A stretch of DNA of 6,233 nt, taken from JBDHZU01 sp039812085 (lineage in GTDB: Bacteria; Actinomycetota; Actinomycetes; S36-B12; UBA10799). The position numbers were made by a program, and so were the translations under genes. The notes under the pieces were generated by a model, which made no database searches, was not told the origin of the DNA, and was given only the letters and a program-made list of their open reading frames with translations. Positions 1-5,739 of the stretch are shown here, one piece after another (the stretch's first letter is position 1; each line of letters starts with the position of its first letter). The stretch lies in the NCBI GenBank assembly GCA_039812085.1, contig JBDHZU010000120.1, forward strand, positions 1 to 6,233, read 5' to 3'.

Positions 1-51
1 ACTGGTCCCGAGACACCGGCAACTGAACCCGAGTACGGACATTCATTCCTG

Positions 52-1473
52 GTGGACGAAACCGGCCCGCAAGAGCCGATCGAAGCTGAGCTGACGGAAG
101 CCGAAACCGCATCCAGCTCGGCACCCTTGGGCGGTTGGTACGACATCGTCCGTAGTGGTGGTGTCAAATTCATCGCCTTGGGTGTCTCCGCAGTCCTCGG
201 GATCATCATTACCCGACTCATCATCACCAACTACGGGACCGACGTCTTTGCGCAATACGGCCTGCTTGTTGGTCTGGCCTCTCTGCTGCCCATCAATGCG
301 CTGGGCATTGGAGCTCCGCTGGTCAATGCCGCAGCCGTCTCTGAGAATCCCGGTAAAGATGACGAGCTGCGCCGCGTCATCCTGACTTCGCTACGCATCT
401 TGGTCGCCGCCAGCATCGTCCTGCTTGGCTTTGTTGCCATCATGTCGATCTTCAATCTCTGGGAACCCGTGCTGGGTGCCAGCTTGCTTCCAGGGACCGG
501 AACAATTGCGGCTGCTGCCTGTATGACGTTGTGGGCAATCGGGATGCCTTTCGGTATTGGTCATCGACTCATGGCCGGACGCGGGCTGAACCACATCACC
601 ATCGCGATCGACGGGTTGCAGTCACCGATCGTTCTTCTCGTTCTGCTTCTCACGCTGGGCCACGATCAACGAACCGGGTCCTACATTCCGGTCGTCGCCT
701 ACGCCGCGACCTTGCTGATCGCGATCATCTGTTGCATCGTCGCTGCCCGAATTTTGCGCCCGACGCTCACTACCGCTGTTCGACAGATTCCGTTCCGCCA
801 ACGGTTCCCCGGCGCGAAGATTCTGGATCAGGCCATCCCCATGACGATCATCATGGTGGCGCTGCCAATCAGCTTCCAAACTGACCGGCTCATCCTCAGC
901 CATGTGGCAACCCCGGCGGCTCTGGCGGAATACAACCTGGGCGCACAGATGTTCACTCCCATCTTCGCGCTGGTCTCCGCCGCAGGATTCACCTTGTGGC
1001 CTCGCTTCGCGGCGAATCGTTCACAGGACAAAGACGAATCCCCCACGCGACTGTCGCTGTTCTTTGGCGGCATCGCAGCCATCCTGTGCATCGGCATGAT
1101 GGTGTTTTCGCCGTTGCTCGCGAAGTTCGCCTCTGGCGGAGAGATCACTCTGGGACTCGGCATTCTGCTGGCGTTCTCACTCTTGATGACATTCCAGGCA
1201 TTGCAATACCCGATGGGGATGTACCTCACTGATGTGCCCGGCCTGCGCTTCCAGGCACTGATGGTGACGCTGATGTTGCCCGTGAACCTGGCGTTGTCAT
1301 TGTGGTTGGCATCAGTAATCGGCGCAGCCGGCCCAGTGCTCGGCTCGGCAATCAGCGTGGGTCTGTTCCAGGTCGTTGCCAATGGGGTGTTTGTTCGACG
1401 GCGACGCACCCTCAATGCGACCGAGCACAGTGATTCATCCGTCGCTGACAACGACGAACAGGAGTCACGATGA
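52..1473 (+). CDS. Wzx/MATE-like polysaccharide flippase (oligosaccharide-lipid exporter)
   Basis: This is a multi-pass inner-membrane protein of 473 residues whose pattern fits the MOP/MATE exporter superfamily (Wzx-type, PF01943/PF13440-like). Members flip undecaprenyl-linked oligosaccharides across the membrane. About 12 hydrophobic segments are visible, near residues 37-57, 66-93, 109-133, 151-170, 190-204, 211-233, 262-274, 297-318, 335-357, 367-386, 398-422 and 425-448. The stretch QTDRLILSHV followed by AEYNLGAQMF (276-301) resembles the conserved mid-protein helices of Wzx proteins. An acidic, disordered N-terminus (1-28) and a basic-then-acidic C-terminal tail (449-473) should lie in the cytoplasm. 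The start is uncertain. GTG at 52 has no clear Shine-Dalgarno, and the frame stays open to base 1, so the true start may lie left of the window. Alternatively an upstream gene may end at TGA 24-26 in another frame. The stop overlaps the next start as ATGA, implying co-transcription with the glycosyltransferase. Substrate cannot be read from sequence. Confidence 0.85.
   Translation: MDETGPQEPIEAELTEAETASSSAPLGGWYDIVRSGGVKFIALGVSAVLGIIITRLIITNYGTDVFAQYGLLVGLASLLPINALGIGAPLVNAAAVSENPGKDDELRRVILTSLRILVAASIVLLGFVAIMSIFNLWEPVLGASLLPGTGTIAAAACMTLWAIGMPFGIGHRLMAGRGLNHITIAIDGLQSPIVLLVLLLTLGHDQRTGSYIPVVAYAATLLIAIICCIVAARILRPTLTTAVRQIPFRQRFPGAKILDQAIPMTIIMVALPISFQTDRLILSHVATPAALAEYNLGAQMFTPIFALVSAAGFTLWPRFAANRSQDKDESPTRLSLFFGGIAAILCIGMMVFSPLLAKFASGGEITLGLGILLAFSLLMTFQALQYPMGMYLTDVPGLRFQALMVTLMLPVNLALSLWLASVIGAAGPVLGSAISVGLFQVVANGVFVRRRRTLNATEHSDSSVADNDEQESR
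1460..1464 (+). promoter_or_regulatory. Shine-Dalgarno of the GT4 gene, inside the flippase coding end
   Basis: AGGAG lies 5 nt before the ATG at 1470, within the last codons of the flippase. With the ATGA stop/start overlap it fixes the start and suggests translational coupling. Confidence 0.75.
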
Positions 1474-2579
1474 CTCAACAGTGGTTGATCGTTCATTCCT
1501 CCGACGAGCGCTACGGCGCTGATCGAGTATTGCTCAACTGCCTCGACGCGATGACCGCCCAACAACGGTTGAGTACCCGAGTGTGGCTACCGACCGACCT
1601 GCCTCATGGCGACAATCCGTTGTGTCCATTGATCATCGAACGAGGCGTTCGAGTGGATCACGTTCCGCTGCCGATCCTTCGCCGCGCACAACTCACCCCC
1701 AACGGCATCCTGACGATTTCTCGCCGGACGGCTGCCTTCCGCTCTGCCGTTGCCGCGATCAAACCTGACGTGGTTTATGGCATGACCAGCGCAACCATGC
1801 CTGCACTAGCTGCAGTGCGTGGACTGGCCCACCAACCTCGGGTATTGCTGCACAACCAAGAGGTCTGGCAAGGAGCCGAGGCGGGCGGCTTGGCCGCCAT
1901 GGCCGCCAACGTCGATGCCGTTGTCGCAATTTCGCAGCTCACTCGAAACGCAATGCCACCTGCCCTGCAAGGGCGAACCACCGTTGTGCCCAACATGACT
2001 CCCGACCCAGGAACCCATCGGATCGTCCAAGGCCCTTCGGCAGATCCCAGCCAACCGTTGAAGTTCCTTGCCGCTGGGCGGTGGACTCCCAACAAGGGGT
2101 TCGACGTCCTGATCGATGCCTGGAGCCGCATGCCTGCTGGTGAACTCACCATCGTGGGCGGACCGCCACCCAGTGGCCCTAGCCTCGACCTTGCTGCACA
2201 AATCGCGGCAAGTCCTGCCCGCGACACCATCCAACTTGTCGGTGAGGTCGCAGATATCGACAGTCTCGTGGTCGAACACGATGTCGTGCTCATGCCGTCT
2301 ACCTGGCCAGAGCCCTTCGGCTTAGTCGCGCTGGAAGGGATGGCGGCTCAACGCGCTGTCATCGTGTCCAATACCGGCGGATTGCCAGAGTTCGTGGACG
2401 AGTCGGTGGGATGGCTGGCCGCACCCGGCGATCCACAGTCGTGGGCGGATGTATTTGCCACCATCACTCGGGCCGAGGTCGTTGACAAGGCAGCAGCAGG
2501 TCGCACCAGGTACCTCACCGAGTATTCGCCAGCAGTATTTGCCGAACGGTGGCGAACAGCAGTCGGGCTGAACTCCTAG
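1470..2579 (+). CDS. GT-B fold glycosyltransferase, family 4 (retaining)
   Basis: A 369-residue protein, the usual length for a GT4 enzyme. It probably transfers a sugar from a nucleotide-sugar to a growing lipid-linked glycan at the cytoplasmic face of the membrane. The N-terminal acceptor domain covers roughly 1-180 and contains HNQEVWQG (128-135), VVAISQLTR (151-159) and VVPN (172-175). The C-terminal donor domain has GRWTPNKGFDVLIDAW (203-218), whose Arg and Lys normally contact the donor phosphates, then LTIVGG (226-231) and the EX7E motif EPFGLVALE (Glu281 and Glu289), followed by NTGGLPEFV (301-309). All key retaining-GT residues are present, so it looks intact. The ATG overlaps the flippase stop by 4 bp, and AGGAG at 1460-1464 sits 5 nt upstream, so translational coupling is likely. 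Its TAG stop shares bases with the stop of the opposing acyltransferase gene. One Leu residue of the EX7E motif (Leu285) uses TTA. Donor sugar and linkage cannot be assigned. Confidence 0.9.
   Translation: MTQQWLIVHSSDERYGADRVLLNCLDAMTAQQRLSTRVWLPTDLPHGDNPLCPLIIERGVRVDHVPLPILRRAQLTPNGILTISRRTAAFRSAVAAIKPDVVYGMTSATMPALAAVRGLAHQPRVLLHNQEVWQGAEAGGLAAMAANVDAVVAISQLTRNAMPPALQGRTTVVPNMTPDPGTHRIVQGPSADPSQPLKFLAAGRWTPNKGFDVLIDAWSRMPAGELTIVGGPPPSGPSLDLAAQIAASPARDTIQLVGEVADIDSLVVEHDVVLMPSTWPEPFGLVALEGMAAQRAVIVSNTGGLPEFVDESVGWLAAPGDPQSWADVFATITRAEVVDKAAAGRTRYLTEYSPAVFAERWRTAVGLNS
2576..2579. other. Shared CTAG: overlapping stop codons of two convergent genes
   Basis: The palindrome CTAG gives TAG to the plus-strand glycosyltransferase (2577-2579) and TAG to the minus-strand acyltransferase (2578-2576). 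No intergenic terminator can therefore exist here, and transcripts from either side must run into the opposite gene before ending, unless factors stop them. Confidence 0.9.
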
Positions 2580-3058
2580 CCGTCCACGTCCTTGATTCTG
2601 CGTGCGGGTACTCCGCCGTACACACCATCAGCCTGACAATCACTGGCGACGACTGCTCCTGCCGCAATCACGCAGCCAGGTCCAACGGTGACTCCGGGCA
2701 AGATGACCGCGCGGGCACCAATCCACGTCCCTTGCTCGATCACGATGGGCTTTCCGTAGGCGGTCAACGCACGCTGTTGTGAATCGCCTCGTTCGTGCGT
2801 ACTGGTACACAGCAAGACATCGTGTCCAATGCTCACCCCATCACCGATGGTGATGGCAGCCGCGTTGTCGAAGACCACGCCTCGATTGACAAATACGTTG
2901 TCCCCAATCGTCACCTCGGTTCCCCCGAAGTAGACGCCTTCGTAGATTCGCGCATTACCCACCTGCACTCCCGCCCACCGCAGTAGACGCAACCGCGCCC
3001 GCGGCGAGACATGGACACCAGCGCTACGACGTAACAGCAACCGCGTGAAGCCGGACAT
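2576..3058 (-). CDS. Left-handed beta-helix acyltransferase (hexapeptide repeat, LacA/WbbJ-like)
   Basis: A 160-residue protein of the hexapeptide-repeat (LbH) acyltransferase superfamily. These trimeric cytoplasmic enzymes usually move an acetyl group from acetyl-CoA to a sugar hydroxyl or amine. The [LIV]-G-x-x hexapeptide rhythm runs from about residue 31 to 140, for example VTIGDNVFVNRG, ITIGDGVSIGHD, TWIGARAVILPG and VTVGPGCVIAAGAVV. STHERGD (86-92) supplies His88, the likely catalytic histidine, in the usual extended loop, and the end GGVPARRI is the standard closing motif of this family. An ATG 14 codons earlier (3100) is possible but lacks a Shine-Dalgarno and would overlap the preceding gene by 41 bp. 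The ATG at 3058 lies 1 nt after that gene's stop (TGACATG) and is preceded by a GGTGG-rich site, so it is preferred. It is the last gene of the minus-strand block. The substrate is unknown; O-acetylation of a glycan is the most likely role. Confidence 0.87.
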   Translation of the reverse strand: MSGFTRLLLRRSAGVHVSPRARLRLLRWAGVQVGNARIYEGVYFGGTEVTIGDNVFVNRGVVFDNAAAITIGDGVSIGHDVLLCTSTHERGDSQQRALTAYGKPIVIEQGTWIGARAVILPGVTVGPGCVIAAGAVVASDCQADGVYGGVPARRIKDVDG

Positions 3059-3059
3059 G

Positions 3060-3620
3060 TCACCACCACCAGGCTTTGGCCTTGGCGGGTGCCAGTTCAT
3101 AAGTCAGATTCGTCGGTCGCGAACCGACAACTTTCGCGGGAACGCCAGCAACTAATGCGTACGGTTCTACGTCCTTCGTCACCACCGAGCCAGCGGCAAT
3201 GACCGCACCTTCTCCGATTGTCACCCCCGGCAGGATCGTTACCCGGGTACTGATCCAGGCCCGATCGCCGATCACCACGGGCGCCTTCACATAGGCGAAG
3301 TCTGGCGACTGCCAGTCATGTTGACCAGTCCAGATATGGACAGCCGTCGAGAAGTTGACATCGCGCCCAATAGTGATCCCACCGCGCGCGTCAAGAATGG
3401 CGTCGTTGCCAATAGACGAACGCTCACCGATGCTCAAACCACGCGCATTGCGGATCTCAAATCCGTGATACAGCGTGACGCCTTCCGCGATCTGCGCACC
3501 CCAACGACGAACGGCCGCCACTCGCAACCGATGAATAGGGAGCTTTCCTGCAGCATGCAGACCGGTGAGTTCCGCATCTTTGCGATGCGCACCCAACCGT
3601 TGCCGCAGATGCTTTACCAC
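3060..3620 (-). CDS. Left-handed beta-helix acyltransferase (hexapeptide repeat, WcaF/maltose-acetyltransferase-like)
   Basis: A second LbH acyltransferase, 186 residues from the chosen start and probably an O-acetyltransferase for a glycan or its precursor. A basic N-terminal helix region (1-42) is followed by hexapeptide repeats from about residue 43 to 155: LSIGERSSIGNDAILD, ITIGRDVNFS, VVIGDRAWIS, VTILPGVTIGEGAVIAAGSVV. TGQHDWQSPDF (98-108) supplies His101 as the likely catalytic residue, and VAGVPAKVVG (157-166) is the family's closing motif. The frame stays open upstream to ATG 3752, but that start would overlap the glycosyltransferase by 122 bp. GTG at 3620 has AAGG 8 nt upstream, gives normal family length and leaves a 10-nt gap, so it is preferred. 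The C-terminus ends in three tryptophans (184-186), an unusual tail encoded by the Shine-Dalgarno-like bases of the next gene. It differs clearly from its neighbour in sequence, so the pair are not recent duplicates. Confidence 0.87.
   Translation of the reverse strand: MVKHLRQRLGAHRKDAELTGLHAAGKLPIHRLRVAAVRRWGAQIAEGVTLYHGFEIRNARGLSIGERSSIGNDAILDARGGITIGRDVNFSTAVHIWTGQHDWQSPDFAYVKAPVVIGDRAWISTRVTILPGVTIGEGAVIAAGSVVTKDVEPYALVAGVPAKVVGSRPTNLTYELAPAKAKAWWW
3061..3070 (-). promoter_or_regulatory. Shine-Dalgarno-like GGTGGTGGTG deciding the acyltransferase start at 3058
   Basis: Read on the minus strand, GGTGGTGGTG ends 2 nt before the ATG at 3058, placing a GGTGG core 7 nt upstream of it. The same bases encode the last Trp codons and part of the stop of the preceding acyltransferase. 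This is a moderate rather than perfect Shine-Dalgarno. Confidence 0.5.
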
Positions 3621-3628
3621 GCCAGTGA

Positions 3629-3632
3629 CCTT
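3629..3632 (-). promoter_or_regulatory. Shine-Dalgarno supporting GTG start at 3620
   Basis: On the minus strand AAGG lies 8 nt before GTG 3620-3618 and overlaps the TAA stop of the preceding glycosyltransferase (TAAGG). This favours the short form of the acyltransferase over the long form starting at 3752. Confidence 0.5.
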
Positions 3633-4824
3633 AGTGGCCCGAACTAGTCCGAAGCGTTGACGATTGATCCACTCGGCGTCGGCCGCTGTTGACGTGGGCC
3701 TGAGTCTGACCTGCCCGTAAACGCGCAGCAAGGTCGGCGTACTGGTCAGCAACCACGTCCCAGTCGTATTCCTGGGCTGCTCGTTGCGCTAGGCGTGAAC
3801 CCTTAGCTGCCATGTCATCTGGACTGGCTTCAGCTTCGACCAACAACCGAGCGAGGTCGTCCGTGTTGGCAAAGAACAGGCCATCAGATCCGAGGACTTC
3901 ACGATTGAAGACAACGTCCCACGCCAAAGTCGCGGTACCGGCTCCCATCGCCCGCAGCAACGAGGGATTGGTACCGCCCACCGAATGTCCATGCACGTAC
4001 GTCAACGCATTTGCGTACAACGCATCCAACAGATCTTGGTCATATACCGGGCCGACGAGATGGATCCGTTCGTCCCGGTCGGCAACGGAACTAATCGCCT
4101 GGGTGTATTCCTCCGCGAACGGAGCTCCACCCACCACCACGAAAGGATGCGCTGCCTGCGACTGATGGAACCCTTGCACGGCTTCCAAGACATGGTTCTC
4201 TGGCTCAAATCGGGCAACGAGAACGTGGTATTCGCCAGCGGTCAAAACCGGGCCGTTGCTTGCCAGTCCGGCCAATCGTTCGGGGTGTGGATCGTCCAGG
4301 ATCGGTGCGCCATAAGCGATTAGTTCCGTCGCCGCACCGAACTCCTCGATGTAGTAGTCGGAGATTCCTTGCGCATCAGCAATCAAGGCATCCGACCACC
4401 GAACCGCTAATGACTCCGACGCACGGTAGAAGCGTCGGCCGCCTCCACCCCACTTGGCTCGTCGCCATTCGATGCCGTCCACATGAGTAGCCACCGGAAT
4501 CTTGCGTGCGCGCAGGCCAGGCAGCCAACAGGCATTGGCCGCGTTGAACATGAAGGCCACGTCCACTCGGTCTTTCGCCACCAGATGCCCGACGCTCAAT
4601 GCCGTATGCGTCAGAGTTTCCAGCGACTTCTTATGCACCGAAGGCAGCGGGACTAGTTGCATCCCGAGGTACTCACGCGGTGCCGTATCTCGATCATCCG
4701 GACGGGTATAGACGAGTACGTCGTGTCCTTGCGCCACCAGACGCCGACCGATTTCCTCGACTGCAGTTTCAAAACCGCCATAGGCAGCAGGCACTCCACG
4801 AGTGCCGATCATGGCAATGCGCAT
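3631..4824 (-). CDS. DUF1972-type glycosyltransferase (GT4-like, putative rhamnosyltransferase)
   Basis: A 397-residue GT-B glycosyltransferase. The N-terminus MRIAMIGTRGVPAAYGGFET (1-20) is the hallmark of the DUF1972 (PF09314) group, which includes the streptococcal rhamnosyltransferases WchF/Cps2T and RgpA. HVDGIEWRRAKWG (114-126) is another signature of this group. The C-terminal GT-B half carries VLVARFEPENH (201-211), IHLVGPV (254-260) and HGHSVGGTNPSLLRAMGAG (278-296). The usual EX7E pair of GT4 enzymes is not present: Gly and Arg291 occupy the aligned positions. As far as I recall, this is a trait of the subgroup rather than damage, since the reading frame and flanking motifs are intact. 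A polar tail (about 371-397) follows the last domain. The start ATG shares one base with the TAA stop of the nucleotidylyltransferase (TAATG), so the two are probably translationally coupled. Rhamnose transfer is inferred from family members; the donor could be another sugar. Confidence 0.88.
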   Translation of the reverse strand: MRIAMIGTRGVPAAYGGFETAVEEIGRRLVAQGHDVLVYTRPDDRDTAPREYLGMQLVPLPSVHKKSLETLTHTALSVGHLVAKDRVDVAFMFNAANACWLPGLRARKIPVATHVDGIEWRRAKWGGGGRRFYRASESLAVRWSDALIADAQGISDYYIEEFGAATELIAYGAPILDDPHPERLAGLASNGPVLTAGEYHVLVARFEPENHVLEAVQGFHQSQAAHPFVVVGGAPFAEEYTQAISSVADRDERIHLVGPVYDQDLLDALYANALTYVHGHSVGGTNPSLLRAMGAGTATLAWDVVFNREVLGSDGLFFANTDDLARLLVEAEASPDDMAAKGSRLAQRAAQEYDWDVVADQYADLAARLRAGQTQAHVNSGRRRVDQSSTLRTSSGH

Positions 4825-5291
4825 TAATCAACGGGCTCTTCGACAGTTCCAGCGTTGGCGGCCAAGATGAGGTCGCGCAGACGTGTACTTGAGATGTGGT
4901 CGGTGTACGGGAAGTAGATGACTCGGGCCCCCACCTCAGCCATGCCTTCTTCTAGGCGCTTGCCCTTTTCGGTGCCCACCCAATCGTTACCTTTGAAGAT
5001 GACATCGAAATGCAACCGCTCCCACATCTGCACCTTGTCTGTGGAGTCGTCCACGACAGCCTCGTCCACGATGTCTAGCGCACCGACAAGTTCCAGTCGC
5101 TCTGCTAACGGCAGGATGGGCAACTTGCCTTTGACGTCTTGAACTCGCTCGTCACTGACCACACCGACGATCAAGCGGTCACATTGCGACTTCGCTCGAC
5201 GCAACACATTGAGGTGCCCAATGTGGAACACATCGAACACGCCAGGTGCGTAACCAACAACTACATCGGCGTCCTGCTGAACGTCGCTCAC
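4824..5291 (-). CDS. Cytidylyltransferase-like protein (TagD-type, probable glycerol-3-phosphate cytidylyltransferase)
   Basis: A 155-residue single-domain nucleotidylyltransferase of the CTP-transf_like family (PF01467), close in length to TagD (about 130 residues) plus short tails. TagD enzymes join CTP and sn-glycerol 3-phosphate to give CDP-glycerol for teichoic acids or glycerol-phosphate decorated glycans. Visible motifs are GVFDVFHIGHLNVL (17-30) with the HxGH nucleotide-binding site at 23-26, ER at 64-65, FKGNDWVGT (99-107) resembling the TagD GDDW segment, and ISSTR (133-137) matching the ISTT/ISSTR signature. HldE-type heptose adenylyltransferase is an alternative, but the GNDW segment favours TagD. 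An in-frame TTG lies two codons upstream (5297). GTG at 5291 is preferred because AAGGCAGG stands 7 nt before it. It is the first protein gene after tRNA-Leu and overlaps the glycosyltransferase by 1 bp. No CDP-glycerol transferase lies in the window, so the acceptor is unknown. Confidence 0.88.
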   Translation of the reverse strand: MSDVQQDADVVVGYAPGVFDVFHIGHLNVLRRAKSQCDRLIVGVVSDERVQDVKGKLPILPLAERLELVGALDIVDEAVVDDSTDKVQMWERLHFDVIFKGNDWVGTEKGKRLEEGMAEVGARVIYFPYTDHISSTRLRDLILAANAGTVEEPVD

Positions 5292-5298
5292 GAACAAA

Positions 5299-5306
5299 CC
5301 TGCCTT
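5299..5306 (-). promoter_or_regulatory. Shine-Dalgarno AAGGCAGG deciding the GTG start at 5291
   Basis: On the minus strand AAGGCAGG ends 7 nt before GTG 5291-5289. The same site would be only 1 nt from the alternative TTG at 5297, too close for initiation, so the shorter protein is favoured. Confidence 0.6.
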
Positions 5307-5333
5307 CTGGCGATCTTCTTAGTGGTGATGCTG

Positions 5334-5415
<82 letters not shown>

Positions 5416-5460
5416 AAAGTGCTGCTTCCATCATGGCTGAAATCAGTGGTTGAGCGCGAG

Positions 5461-5544
5461 AGATGCCCGTCACTTCAACCGGGTGACATCGCTTTGTATC
5501 CGTTTGATTGCAGGCAGTGAGACACCCGTTGGAGTGACGGATCT
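5461..5544. repeat. Long imperfect inverted repeat, arms about 24 nt, spacer about 36 nt
   Basis: The left arm (5461 to about 5486) and the reverse complement of the right arm (5521-5544) share AGAT, CCGTCACT, CAAC and GGGTG in order. They differ by a 2-nt bulge, one 1-nt bulge and few mismatches; the 5467-5485/5523-5540 core is nearly perfect. The left arm also contains its own dyad, GTCAC-N9-GTGAC (5469-5487), as an operator might. It could be an RNA hairpin in the glycosylphosphotransferase leader, a paired regulator site or the remnant of a small palindromic element. Function is unknown. Confidence 0.65.
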
Positions 5545-5625
5545 GGCGTTGTTGAGCCTGTCGTTTGTTCGGCTAATCCCGTATCCTTCTGAAGAACAGA
5601 TTCACGTTTTCACTGCCTGTGGGGG

Positions 5626-5649
5626 CGCTGCAACCATCGAGTTGTAGCG
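5626..5649 (+). other. Hairpin: 9-bp stem, 6-nt loop, in the presumed leader
   Basis: CGCTGCAAC (5626-5634) pairs with GTTGTAGCG (5641-5649) through nine pairs including one G-U, around loop CATCGA. The G-U exists only in plus-strand RNA sense; as minus-strand RNA it would be an A-C mismatch. This slightly favours a role in a plus-strand transcript. No U-tract follows. Confidence 0.6.
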
Positions 5650-5675
5650 GTTGTCGGATTGGGGAATTCGGCAAC
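5650..5675 (+). other. Second hairpin directly abutting the first: 7-bp stem, 12-nt loop
   Basis: GTTGTCG (5650-5656) pairs with CGGCAAC (5669-5675) with one G-U, around a 12-nt G/A-rich loop. It starts at the base after the previous stem. GTTGT begins both right arm one (5641) and left arm two (5650), so alternative pairing between the two hairpins is possible. Confidence 0.45.
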
Positions 5676-5704
5676 AGGCGCTGTTAAGTAACGACATCGA
5701 TCGA

Positions 5705-5733
5705 CCCCTGCTCGCACTGCTTTGCGCAAGGGG
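5705..5733 (+). promoter_or_regulatory. Possible stem covering the glycosylphosphotransferase ribosome binding site
   Basis: CCCCTGC (5705-5711) can pair with GC-A-AGGGG (5726-5733, one bulged A). This would bury most of the G-run at 5730-5735 that serves as Shine-Dalgarno for ATG 5740. It is a by-eye prediction with a 14-nt loop; any G-rich Shine-Dalgarno will pair with a nearby C-run, so chance is a real alternative. Confidence 0.3.
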
Positions 5734-5737
5734 GGAA
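5728..5737 (+). promoter_or_regulatory. Shine-Dalgarno of the glycosylphosphotransferase gene
   Basis: AAGGGGGGAA lies immediately upstream of ATG 5740 (core GGGG 5730-5733, spacing 6 nt) and fixes the start. It may be partly hidden by the C-run at 5705-5708. Confidence 0.7.
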
Positions 5738-5739
5738 GC

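Larger units (their letters stand above)
5416..5739. other. 324-nt intergenic region with several inverted repeats; no gene found
   Basis: This gap lies between the divergent tRNA-Leu and the glycosylphosphotransferase gene. Short open frames within it have no recognisable domain or ribosome binding site. It should contain the tRNA promoter on the minus strand and the glycosylphosphotransferase promoter on the plus strand, yet no convincing -35/-10 pair was found by eye on either strand. It holds a long imperfect inverted repeat (5461-5544), two back-to-back hairpins (5626-5675), a 10-nt complement pair (5511-5520 with 5610-5619) and a possible stem covering the ribosome binding site (5705-5733). 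None is followed by a T-run, so no classical intrinsic terminator is called. Confidence 0.7.

Noticed and set aside
828..1565. 245-codon minus-strand open frame antisense to the flippase
   Set aside because: It is a shadow of the flippase frame: no domain, no ribosome binding site, and a composition explained by reverse-complemented hydrophobic codons.
1775..2293. Minus-strand open frames (172 and 157 codons) antisense to the GT4 gene
   Set aside because: Two overlapping frames on the same stretch with no recognisable motif; the plus strand holds a clear glycosyltransferase.
3621..3752. N-terminal extension of the acyltransferase to ATG 3752
   Set aside because: It overlaps the glycosyltransferase end by 122 bp, and the extra residues do not resemble the family. 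GTG 3620 has a Shine-Dalgarno and gives usual length.
5450..5647. 65-codon plus-strand frame in the intergenic region
   Set aside because: No Shine-Dalgarno, no domain, and it is built from the inverted-repeat sequence; more likely non-coding.
5651..5690. Possible -35 TTGTCG and -10 near TTAAGT for the glycosylphosphotransferase
   Set aside because: Spacing is too long and the -10 match poor; the bases are better explained by a hairpin.
5728..5736. AAGGGGGGA shared with the tRNA-Leu 3' end (5339-5347) as a possible att duplication
   Set aside because: Only 9 low-complexity bases match; flanks differ, and here it is the Shine-Dalgarno.
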